DNA of 37,689 nt from Gemmatimonadota bacterium. GTDB lineage: Bacteria > Gemmatimonadota > Gemmatimonadetes > Longimicrobiales > Gaopeijiaceae. Position 1 is the first letter of the stretch. Every line of letters begins with the position of its first letter. The notes under the pieces were generated by a model. It worked only from the letters and a program-made list of their open reading frames with translations. It made no database searches and was not told the DNA's origin. Below, piece by piece: positions 26,436 to 34,004 of this stretch. The translations under genes and the position numbers were made by a program. The DNA lies in assembly GCA_009840215.1 (NCBI GenBank), contig VXOC01000234.1, forward strand, positions 1 through 37,689, read 5' to 3'.

Positions 26436-29400
26436 ATGGCCGGACCAGACAGAAAGATGATCGCTGCGGTGGAGGCGTATTTCACCGACCTCCGACAGGT
26501 GCGGGCATCGGGCGGCGCGACGGGGGAGCGGTCGTACTATCCGGCGCTGGCGAGCCTCATCGGCGTGGTCGGGCGCACGCTCAAACCGAGAGTATTCTGT
26601 GTTCTGGAGGCGGCCGATCAGGGTGCTGGCCATCCCGACTATGCCCTCTACACCGCGAGGCAGGTACAGAAGGGCCGGCCGCGGGAGGGGCAGGTCCCGG
26701 AGCGGGGCGTCGTAGAGGTGAAGGGAGTCGGGGAAGACGCTTGGCTGACGGCGGAGTCGGATCAGGTGAGCCGCTACTGGGGCCACTACCGATTGGTACT
26801 GGTGACGAACATGCGGGACTTCGTGCTGGTGGGTGCGGACGGATCGGGCAGTGCAGCCAAGCTCGAACACTTCCGGCTGGCCGAGGACGCGAACGACTTC
26901 TGGACCAAGGTCGAAAAACCTCGCGCCTTCGCCCGCGAAGTGGGGGCGGGGCTCGGCGAATACCTTGCCCGGGCCCTTTCACACCGAGCCACCCTAACGG
27001 AGCCGAAGGACCTGGCCTGGGTGCTCGCTTCGTACGCCCGCGATGGACTCTCCCGGGTCGAGGCGGCGGGAAGACCGGCTTCCCTCATGACTCTTCGGTC
27101 TGCGCTGGAGGAGACGCTTGGCATTCGCTTCAAGGGCAAGCGCGGCGAACGCTTTTTCCGTTCTACGCTGATCCAGACGCTCTTCTACGGAATCTTCTCC
27201 GCCTGGGTGCTTTGGTCGCGTGATGAGCTCGGCAAGGACGGCCCGCCGTTCGAGGCTGGCCATGGCCCACGTAGGTTCCGGTGGCGCTTAGCTGTCTGGC
27301 ACCTGCGGGCCCCTGTTCTGCGTGCGCTTTTCGGGCAGCTGTCCGATCCCGGCCGATTGAAGCCACTCGGTCTGGTCGAGGTCCTGGACTGGGCGTCGGC
27401 GGCGCTCAACCGCGTGGACCGGGCTGCCTTCTTCGCGCGGTTCAACGAAGGCGATGCGGTGCCGTACTTCTACGAGCCGTTCCTCGAAGCCTTCGACCCG
27501 GCGCTACGCAAGCAGCTGGGCGTCTGGTACACCCCGTCGGAGGTGGTCCGCTACATGGTCGCCCGGGTAGACAAGGCGCTCAAGAACGATCTGGGAATCT
27601 CCGAAGGGCTGGCGGCGGAGAACGTCTATGTGCTGGACCCGTGCTGCGGCACCGGAGCCTACCTGGCCGAGGTGCTCCGCCGCATCGCGAAGAACCTGGA
27701 GGGGCACGGCCTCGGGGCACTCGCAGGCCAGGCGGTGAGGAAGGCAGCGACTGAGCGCGTGTTCGGGTTCGAGATCATGCCCGCGCCGTTCGTCGTCGCG
27801 CACCTGCAGGTCGGCCTGACCATGCAGAATCTGGACGCGCCCCTGGCCGCCAACGGATCTGAGCGTGCGGGCGTGTTCCTCACCAACGCGCTGACCGGGT
27901 GGGAGCCGCACATGACCAAGCCGCTGCCCTTCCCGGAACTCGAGGAAGAACGTGACCAGGCGGACCGTGTGAAGCAGGACACCCCGATTCTCGTGATCCT
28001 CGGAAACCCTCCCTACAACGGGTTCGCGGGAATGGCGGTGGACGAGGAGCGCGAGCTCTCGGAAGCGTACCGCACGACCAAGCGTGTCCGGCGGCCCGAG
28101 GGCCAGGGACTCAACGATCTCTACGTCCGCTTCTTCCGCATGGCCGAACGGCGCATCGCGGTGAGGACCGGCCAGGGGGTGGTGTGCTTCATCTCCAACT
28201 ATTCTTGGCTCGACGGACTGTCCTTTACCGGGATGCGGGAGCGCTACCTGGAGGCGTTTGACGCGATCCGGATCGACTGCCTGAACGGCGACAAGTACAA
28301 GACGGGCAAGGTCGCGCCGGACGGTTCGCCGGACCCGAGCATCTTTTCGACCGAAGGGGATCCGGTCGGCATCCAGGTAGGCACGGCCATCGCGACACTC
28401 GTCCGCAAGGCGGACCACGAGCCCGTCAGGTCGGTTGGGTTCCGGAATCTCTGGGGACAGGAGAAGCCGGAGGAGTTGATTGCGACGGCCGAGGGGGAAC
28501 CGGATTCGCTCTACTCGGAGATCGAGCCCGTGCTCCCGCTGGGGCTGCCCTTCGTGGATACGGCTGTCAGCGAGGACTGGTTCGACTGGCCCGCGCTGCC
28601 GGAGTTGTTTCCGGTATCGTTTCCGGGGGTTCAGACGGGTCGCGACGCGTTTTTGGTGGACACCGACCTTGACCGACTGCAGACGCGCGTAGGCAACTAT
28701 TTCGATCCGGCGCTGAGTCATCAGGAGATCGCCCAGCGCTATCCGAGGGTGATGAAGTCCACGGCGCGGTTCGATGCACGAGCGGTACGCGAGGGACTGC
28801 TGAAACGCGGGGACTCCGATGAATCTGGATTCGTACCCTTCGCCTACCGACCGTTCGACAACCGCTGGCTGTATTGGGAGAAGGATACGAAGCTGCTGGA
28901 CGAGAAGAGGGCCGACTACCGGCCCCATGCGTTCGAGGGGAACCTCTGGCTGTCGGCTGCCCAGCATCTGCGGAAAGGGGTGGATGAACCGCAGACCTAT
29001 CCCACGGACTACCTGGGTTCTCGTCACTTGATCGAGCGTGGCGCCCTCATGTTTCCGGCTTGGCTTCGTGAAGGGGGCCTTGGGTACGATGCCGACACCG
29101 GGCGACGCACGAATCTGTCGGCCGCGGCGGAACGCTATCTCACCTGTCTCGGTCTCGGTGTTCAGGACCTCTTCCACCACGTCCTGGCCACCTTGCACGA
29201 TCCCACCTACCGGCAGGACAACGAGGGTGCGCTGCGCGTGGAATGGCCACGTATCCCGCTGCCCGGATGGCCGGACGGCGATACCGAGGGAGCCACTGAA
29301 AAACTTGCTCAGTCGGCGGCGCATGGGCGGAAGCTCGCCGCGCTGCTAGATCCTGAAACCCCGGTCCCCGGTGTCACCCGGCCACCCCTGCGTCCCGAAA

Positions 29401-29870
29401 TCGCCGCGATCGCCGTCCCCTGTACCGTCGCGGGACGCAACATGACAGGGGAGGACTTTGCCGTCACCGCCGGGTGGGGGCACTCCGGCGCGGGCGACGC
29501 CGTGATGCCTGGCCGGGGCCGCATAGTCGAACGTTCCTACGCGCCGGAGGAGACAGCGGCCATGAGGGATGCGGCGGACGTTCTCGGCGACAGGTCTCTT
29601 GATGTCTACCTGAACGGCGAGGCCTTCTGGCGCAACATCCCCTCACCCGTCTGGGACTACCGACTCGGCGGCTACCAGGTGCTCAAGAAGTGGTTGTCCT
29701 ACCGCGAACAGAAGGTCCTCGGCCGGAGACTGCGGGCCGAGGAGGTCCAGCACTTCGCGGACACGGCGAGACGGATCGGTGCGCTGTTGATGGCACAGGC
29801 TGGAGGGGTGGGAGGGTACACGACATGGCCGGATCTTGATTCCGGCCGCTCAAATGTAATCACGACTTGA
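26436..29870 (+). CDS. single-chain restriction-modification enzyme (PD-(D/E)XK - N6 methylase - type ISP C-domain)
   Basis: The predicted protein has 1144 residues. ATG 26436 follows GGGAGCACG. The N-terminal domain carries a nuclease-like signature: HPDY (Asp about 68), VVEVKG (Glu 94, Lys 96) and a following Gln (SDQVSRYW). An amino-methyltransferase core follows, with AdoMet motif DPCCGTGAYL (about 400) and catalytic ILGNPPYNGF (NPPY about 525). The C-terminal half matches the type ISP specificity/C-domain style: PFAYRPFDNRWLYWE, SRHLIERGALMFP and the closing VWDYRLGGYQVLKKWLSYREQKVLGR. No SNF2-type helicase motifs are seen, unlike classical type ISP enzymes such as LlaGI. It therefore resembles a type IIG/IIL-like enzyme. 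The stop codon lies in copy 5 of the 39-bp element. Confidence 0.87.
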   Translation: MAGPDRKMIAAVEAYFTDLRQVRASGGATGERSYYPALASLIGVVGRTLKPRVFCVLEAADQGAGHPDYALYTARQVQKGRPREGQVPERGVVEVKGVGEDAWLTAESDQVSRYWGHYRLVLVTNMRDFVLVGADGSGSAAKLEHFRLAEDANDFWTKVEKPRAFAREVGAGLGEYLARALSHRATLTEPKDLAWVLASYARDGLSRVEAAGRPASLMTLRSALEETLGIRFKGKRGERFFRSTLIQTLFYGIFSAWVLWSRDELGKDGPPFEAGHGPRRFRWRLAVWHLRAPVLRALFGQLSDPGRLKPLGLVEVLDWASAALNRVDRAAFFARFNEGDAVPYFYEPFLEAFDPALRKQLGVWYTPSEVVRYMVARVDKALKNDLGISEGLAAENVYVLDPCCGTGAYLAEVLRRIAKNLEGHGLGALAGQAVRKAATERVFGFEIMPAPFVVAHLQVGLTMQNLDAPLAANGSERAGVFLTNALTGWEPHMTKPLPFPELEEERDQADRVKQDTPILVILGNPPYNGFAGMAVDEERELSEAYRTTKRVRRPEGQGLNDLYVRFFRMAERRIAVRTGQGVVCFISNYSWLDGLSFTGMRERYLEAFDAIRIDCLNGDKYKTGKVAPDGSPDPSIFSTEGDPVGIQVGTAIATLVRKADHEPVRSVGFRNLWGQEKPEELIATAEGEPDSLYSEIEPVLPLGLPFVDTAVSEDWFDWPALPELFPVSFPGVQTGRDAFLVDTDLDRLQTRVGNYFDPALSHQEIAQRYPRVMKSTARFDARAVREGLLKRGDSDESGFVPFAYRPFDNRWLYWEKDTKLLDEKRADYRPHAFEGNLWLSAAQHLRKGVDEPQTYPTDYLGSRHLIERGALMFPAWLREGGLGYDADTGRRTNLSAAAERYLTCLGLGVQDLFHHVLATLHDPTYRQDNEGALRVEWPRIPLPGWPDGDTEGATEKLAQSAAHGRKLAALLDPETPVPGVTRPPLRPEIAAIAVPCTVAGRNMTGEDFAVTAGWGHSGAGDAVMPGRGRIVERSYAPEETAAMRDAADVLGDRSLDVYLNGEAFWRNIPSPVWDYRLGGYQVLKKWLSYREQKVLGRRLRAEEVQHFADTARRIGALLMAQAGGVGGYTTWPDLDSGRSNVITT

Positions 29871-29893
29871 CATATTGTAATGTCTGCTTGACA
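29855..29893 (+). promoter_or_regulatory. 39-bp tandem dyad element, copy 5
   Basis: It reads TGTAAT-CACGAC-TTGACA, TAT, TGTAAT-GTCTGC-TTGACA, then TTTGGT. TTGACA at 29867-29872 is a perfect -35 hexamer and GACATT at 29890-29895, after 17 bp, a partial -10. The stop TGA of the R-M gene lies inside its first dyad. The next start (AAA ATPase, 30057) is 164 bases downstream, the same distance as between copy 4 and the R-M start. It is the likely promoter of the ATPase/TOPRIM pair. Confidence 0.8.
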
Positions 29894-30056
29894 TTTGGTC
29901 TTGACTCAACCTGTCTTGTGTGGCACGTCTCACCCCGCACGGGCTGCTTGAAGGCGATCGCTAGGTTCCGGGGGATTCTCACGCCCGGTTTGTAGGGCCA
30001 CCTGAACCCGATAGCTTTCGAAACCCCTTGAGATCAATGCTCTGGAGCGTAACGTC

Positions 30057-31241
30057 ATGCCGGAACAATCCACGGACACCCCACTTCCTCTCCAGGACCT
30101 AGTGATCACCGGGTTTCGGGGGATCCGTGACCTATCCGTAGGCCGACTTGGCCGCGTGACCCTGCTGGCAGGCAAGAATGGTGTCGGCAAGTCGACGGTC
30201 CTGGAGGCCGTGCGGGTGTTTGCCGCCAGGGGGCGTGATCCGGTGCTTGCCGAGGTGCTCCAAGGTCGAGATGAAGTCGTCGTCCCTGATGACGATGACG
30301 GCAGGATGACGATGCCCGATTTCACGGCTCTGTTTTACGGTCGGGACCAGGGGAGGAGCTCTTTCTCGCTAGGGCCCACCGATCCGTCACTCCGTGTGCG
30401 CGTTGAAGAGGCAGATCTGCCCGACGAGCAGGGCTCACTGTTTGAGAAACTCGTCCCCGACTCTGCGCTGGACGGCCCAATTCGGGGATTGAGGTCCGTA
30501 TTCAGAGGTGTCCAGCGCTTTTTCCCGGTTGTCACGAGCGGCAGCGAGGGTGACACGGGTGTCAGATACTCGTGGGCGACGCCCCACACTGCGCGGATCC
30601 TGCGACGTGCGCTCGATGAGGGGAAATACCCGGGGGCGATCTCTTGTCTTTCCCTGGGGCCTGGCGTGTTGCCGAACGATGAGATTGCGCGGTACTGGGA
30701 CGCCATTGCCCTGACCCCGCACGAGACGGCGGCTGTGAACGCGCTCAGGTTGGTAATGGGGGAGCGGGTGCAGGATGTGACCGTTGTTGGAGACGCCGGT
30801 CGTCTGCGGTCGAGTACTCGGCGCCCAACCGGTCTGCGGCCATCCAGGAAGGCCATCGTCAGGCTCCAGGGGTCTTCGCATCCGGTGCCGCTCAAGAGCC
30901 TGGGTGACGGTGCCGTGCGCCTGTTCGGCGTCGCGCTGGCGCTTGCCAACAGCCAGGACGGTTTACTGGTCATTGACGAGGTGGAGAACGGCATTCACTA
31001 CAAATTGCAGGCGGATTTCTGGCGCATGGTCCTGGCCGCGGCGCAGGCGAACCGGGTTCAGGTTCTGGCTACGACCCACAGCTTCGATTGCATAAGGGGA
31101 TTCGCGGAGGCTTCGGCCGAGGTTGCCGACTCCGCGAGTGCTCTGGTGCGCGTGGTTCGGCGGGATGGGGAGACCTGGGCGGTAGAGTACTCGGAGAAGG
31201 ATCTGAGGATTGCCGCGAAGCAGGCGATCGAGGTCCGGTGA
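30057..31241 (+). CDS. AAA-family (OLD/AAA_15-like) ATPase
   Basis: The predicted protein has 394 residues; ATG 30057 follows CTGGAG. It has the SMC-like opening ITGFRGIRDLSVGRLGRVTLLAGKNGVGKSTVLEAV (Walker A GKNGVGKST about 41-49), the signature-like SLGDGAVRLFGVALALAN, Walker B LLVIDEVENGIHY and the switch ATTHSFD. This is the pattern of OLD-type and AAA_15/AAA_21 ATPases used as sensors in phage defence. It lacks a fused nuclease domain; the overlapping next gene supplies a TOPRIM protein. The stop TGA shares bases with that gene's GTG (GTGA), so a two-protein complex is likely. The pair recalls PARIS (AriA/AriB), OLD-like and related two-gene systems. Confidence 0.85.
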   Translation: MPEQSTDTPLPLQDLVITGFRGIRDLSVGRLGRVTLLAGKNGVGKSTVLEAVRVFAARGRDPVLAEVLQGRDEVVVPDDDDGRMTMPDFTALFYGRDQGRSSFSLGPTDPSLRVRVEEADLPDEQGSLFEKLVPDSALDGPIRGLRSVFRGVQRFFPVVTSGSEGDTGVRYSWATPHTARILRRALDEGKYPGAISCLSLGPGVLPNDEIARYWDAIALTPHETAAVNALRLVMGERVQDVTVVGDAGRLRSSTRRPTGLRPSRKAIVRLQGSSHPVPLKSLGDGAVRLFGVALALANSQDGLLVIDEVENGIHYKLQADFWRMVLAAAQANRVQVLATTHSFDCIRGFAEASAEVADSASALVRVVRRDGETWAVEYSEKDLRIAAKQAIEVR

Positions 31242-31882
31242 AGGATTGCGGGGGGTCTGACCGCGTCCTTCTGGTCGAGGGCGAGAACGATCTTCATGTC
31301 GTCCTCCACCTGCGGGAACGGATCGAGCAGGCGGAAGGCCCCGGGGCAATGCCCGAATTCTGCATCGAAGAGAAGGGTGGTATCGACCCGCTACTCGATT
31401 CCATTGTCAACGAGATTCGGGTTGATGGCCGAAGAGCAATCGGCATCGTTGTTGACGCCGACGAAGATCCGCCGGGCCGGTGGGAGGACATCGCCACTCA
31501 ACTCCGTGAAGCTGGGATCCCGGTTGCGGAACGTCTGGATCCGGACGGCATTTGCATTCCGGGAAGTCGCCGTCTACCACGGGTCGGAGTCTGGCTGATG
31601 CCGGACAATCGATCCCCCGGAGAACTCGAAGACTTCGTGAGGACGATGCTGCCGGTGGGCGATCCCGTGTGGCCGTCATCGGAGGATTACATCGACGGAA
31701 TCGAGGAGGAACACCGAAAGTTCCGGAAAAAGGTGCTGCGGGCGAAGGTCCACGCTTGGCTGGCGACACGAAAGCAGCCGGGGCGCATGGGGGCGGCCCT
31801 CAAGGAAGGTGATCTGGACATCGACGGGGCCACGGCCGTCGGCTTCGCGGGCTGGTTGCGACGAGTGTTTGGCGAATTGTAA
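31238..31882 (+). CDS. TOPRIM-like protein, DUF3226/DUF4435-like, partner of the AAA ATPase
   Basis: The predicted protein has 214 residues from GTG 31238, which overlaps the ATPase stop. The frame continues upstream but would overlap the ATPase by 150 bases. The fold is read from RVLLVEGENDLHVVLHL (first TOPRIM acidic residue, Glu about 13), EKGGIDPLLDSI and IGIVVDADEDPPGRW (the D-x-D motif), followed by GVWLMPDNRSPGELEDFV and a basic, helical tail. This matches the DUF3226 style of TOPRIM proteins that sit next to AAA ATPases. Such proteins are candidate nucleases or effectors. By analogy with PARIS the ATPase would hold it inactive until triggered. That mode is an inference and has not been shown for this subfamily. 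Confidence 0.78.
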   Translation: MKDCGGSDRVLLVEGENDLHVVLHLRERIEQAEGPGAMPEFCIEEKGGIDPLLDSIVNEIRVDGRRAIGIVVDADEDPPGRWEDIATQLREAGIPVAERLDPDGICIPGSRRLPRVGVWLMPDNRSPGELEDFVRTMLPVGDPVWPSSEDYIDGIEEEHRKFRKKVLRAKVHAWLATRKQPGRMGAALKEGDLDIDGATAVGFAGWLRRVFGEL

Positions 31883-31928
31883 CCAGAATCACGGGAGCGC
31901 CACGCTTGGTGAGGGGTCCCGTTCGTTC

Positions 31929-32966
31929 TCACTTCACTAGCCATGTCACGGCTTCACGAAGCTCGGCAGTGCGGACCGAAGCCGTAACGAGGCGTGCCTG
32001 GTGGGTATCAATGCCGGTTTCCCAAGAGGCCGTGAGCACGTCGATTCCGGTGCCGGTGAGATCAGGGGCCGTCTCATGGATAGCATTTGGCCGCACAAAG
32101 TGTGCACCTGCTGAGTCGGTGAGCAACAAGTTGACTGCGAGCACGTTCGGGCGATTCTCGGACAGCTTGTTCCGGTCTTTCTTCTCATTCACTGCCTGCC
32201 GGAGCATGGTCGCGACATGGTTCCGAGGCGATCCCGCTGAGAGAGTCCTGACGTCCCCCTCCTCCCCTTCCTCGTCCCAATCCTCCACGAGCACGCGAAC
32301 CTTACCGGGTCCATCGTACACGACTTCCACGTACTGCTGTTGCGCCCTTTCGCGATAGGCCGGACAGCAAAACGGCGCCAAGTGAGAATCGAGAAAACCA
32401 CCAATGTCCGAGCCCTTCGGTAGAGACATCTTTGCGAAGTGCGTGTAGCCGCATTGAACCGGCTCTCCCAGAACCTTGGATAGGCACTCTTGAAGAAACT
32501 CAAGGAGGCCGTAGGATTTCTGAATGCTATAGCACTCGACGAACCAGCGCTGGTCACGAATGCGGACCGACAAGTCGGGGCCGCCGCCCGGTTCGCTCCA
32601 GCGAACATCATCACCGACTTCGCGAAGTCGGGCTGCGACCTGCAGTTGCCAGACCAGTGACCAGAACGTGCCGTTTTCTCGATTGGATAGGAGAGAGCGT
32701 TCGCATTCCCAATTCTCCTGCTCCATCGCCTGCTGGAGGAGCGTCTCAAGATTGGCGAAATGGCCTTCGGTATCCCACGTTCCAAGCCGCCACGCCATGT
32801 AGTGACAGTAGTACGGCGGTACTTCGCTGGATTCCTTCAGCATTGTCTCCGGGAAAGCGCTACGAATCGCAGGGTAGCGCTCCAGGCGCCGCCGCACGCG
32901 ATTCCAGTCGATGAGCGTGTGGACGAAGTACCGTGTGGGACTATCGATGCAGTCTGCCAAGTCCAC
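31929..32966 (-). CDS. unrecognised protein with PD-(D/E)XK-like core lacking the usual lysine
   Basis: The predicted protein has 345 residues from GTG 32966, overlapping the M23-like gene by 26 bases and preceded by GGATGGAG. No named family was recognised. In the middle, QVAARLREVGDDVRWSEPG then GGPDLSVRIRDQRWFVECYSIQKSY has the strand-turn-strand look of a PD-(D/E)XK nuclease: Asp 131 and Glu 144, but Tyr 146 where Lys is expected; Lys 150 could substitute. The N-terminal part is helical with several Tyr/Trp (PPYYCHYMAWRLGTWD), and the C-terminal part is mixed. It converges on the TOPRIM gene, 46 bases apart. Base composition is lower in GC than that of its neighbours, suggesting transfer. 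A role as an accessory nuclease is only a guess. Confidence 0.7.
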   Translation of the reverse strand: MDLADCIDSPTRYFVHTLIDWNRVRRRLERYPAIRSAFPETMLKESSEVPPYYCHYMAWRLGTWDTEGHFANLETLLQQAMEQENWECERSLLSNRENGTFWSLVWQLQVAARLREVGDDVRWSEPGGGPDLSVRIRDQRWFVECYSIQKSYGLLEFLQECLSKVLGEPVQCGYTHFAKMSLPKGSDIGGFLDSHLAPFCCPAYRERAQQQYVEVVYDGPGKVRVLVEDWDEEGEEGDVRTLSAGSPRNHVATMLRQAVNEKKDRNKLSENRPNVLAVNLLLTDSAGAHFVRPNAIHETAPDLTGTGIDVLTASWETGIDTHQARLVTASVRTAELREAVTWLVK

Positions 32967-33474
32967 GCTCCATCCGCTGACTGAACCCCCTCACCCGCCC
33001 CATTGCCGCAAGATCCATCCGCACCTGAAGCGGCACCGCGTCCTCCGACACCATCTCGCCGCAGAATGAGCCGACATGCACGTGCGGATGGAATGACAAG
33101 CCGTTGTTGCCGATGCAGGCGACCGGCTCGCCTGCCCGCACGGCATCCCCTTGGGATACCGTCACCTCGCGGTCAAGGACGTATGCGACGTGGACATCCG
33201 TCGGTTCGCCATCGACCAGCTGCTGGAACAGGATAGTGCTCGAGCGTCCTGAGCCCCGCACGCCGGGGGACGTGGTCTCGGGATTGATCTGGAATCCGAC
33301 GGCGATTCCGTCGAAGGGTGCCAGCAGCGGCGCGCGCCAGCTGTGCCAATCCTCGTCGCGGCCTCCGTCTCCCGCATACAGTGACAGCAGGTTGCCGTCC
33401 GGTCCGCCGTCCCGCCGCACCACGACGCAGTCGGCGGCGAGGGTATGGAGTGTTTTCGGCATCATGTTGGTCAT
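32941..33474 (-). CDS. M23-like (LytM) metallopeptidase domain protein
   Basis: The predicted protein has 177 residues. The second half shows the M23 lysostaphin-like pattern: VHVAYVLDREVTVSQGDAVRAGEPVACIGNNGLSFHPHVHVG, where HPHVH provides the HxH zinc ligands. The first half has WHSWRAPLLAPFDGIAVG, which fits the strand before the H-x3-D ligand pair in divergent form. No signal peptide is seen, so an envelope role is uncertain. ATG 33474 overlaps the stop of the truncated P450 frame (ATGA), and its 3' end overlaps the start of the 345-residue gene, so the two downstream genes form a unit. Confidence 0.7.
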   Translation of the reverse strand: MTNMMPKTLHTLAADCVVVRRDGGPDGNLLSLYAGDGGRDEDWHSWRAPLLAPFDGIAVGFQINPETTSPGVRGSGRSSTILFQQLVDGEPTDVHVAYVLDREVTVSQGDAVRAGEPVACIGNNGLSFHPHVHVGSFCGEMVSEDAVPLQVRMDLAAMGRVRGFSQRMERGLGRLHR

Positions 33475-33851
33475 TCCGAAGTGACGAGACGACTAGAGCC
33501 CCGCAGGGAGGGACCGACCGTCTCCACCAGATCCTCCTCCAGCCACCCCCGTCTGAACGGCCCGATGAAGTGCCGCGTGTAGCTGATCTGCGCGTCGCCG
33601 TCGGTGGTGACCATGTGCGAGCCGAAGACGTCCCGGATGGTCGACGCGGGAGAGTCGGTGGTGAAGCGCTCCCAGTCGGCGAGGATGCGTACCACGTCGT
33701 CGCGGCGGGTGAGCAGCCACATCCCCAGCTCGGGCGCCCAGGTCACCGGTTCGGGCGCGCGGAGTTCGTGGAAGAGGGGATACGGGTCGCCGGCGAGCGC
33801 TTCGATGGTCACTTGGGAGCCGAGCGGAAACCGGCTGGATCTGTCGCTCAT
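33471..33851 (-). pseudogene. cytochrome P450, N-terminal fragment
   Basis: The fragment has 126 codons from ATG 33851. The sequence EALAGDPYPLFHELRAPEPVTWAPELGMWLLTRRDDVVRILADWERFTTD, then DVFGSHMVTTDGDAQ and GPFRRG, is a clear N-terminal quarter of a bacterial P450. The I-helix, ExxR and heme-binding Cys regions are missing: the frame drifts into unrelated RGSSRLVTSE and stops at 33471. The break falls exactly where the M23-like gene begins, so the rest was probably deleted or displaced when the adjacent genes arrived. It is not expected to be functional. Confidence 0.8.
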
Positions 33852-33887
33852 GGTCCGCAGGCGGTCTTGTACGCCACGAGTGGCCTG

Positions 33888-33959
33888 AAGTGGCCGACAA
33901 ATCCGCCCAGAGATGGTTTGTCCGTCAAAAGTGGGCTCAAGTGGCCGACAAACTCGCCC
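33888..33959. repeat. pair of 21-bp direct repeats upstream of the P450 fragment
   Basis: AAGTGGCCGACAAATCCGCCC at 33888 and AAGTGGCCGACAAACTCGCCC at 33939 differ at two bases and lie 51 bases apart. Partial copies (AGTGGCCTGA, AAGTGGGCTCA) precede each. The layout of several short related repeats resembles the complex ends of some insertion sequences (IS21-like), but no transposase is present. It may mark a lost element. Confidence 0.5.
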
Positions 33960-34004
33960 GATCGCGGGTCGTGGAAGACGCATTGAACCGTGGGCAAACA
34001 CGAC

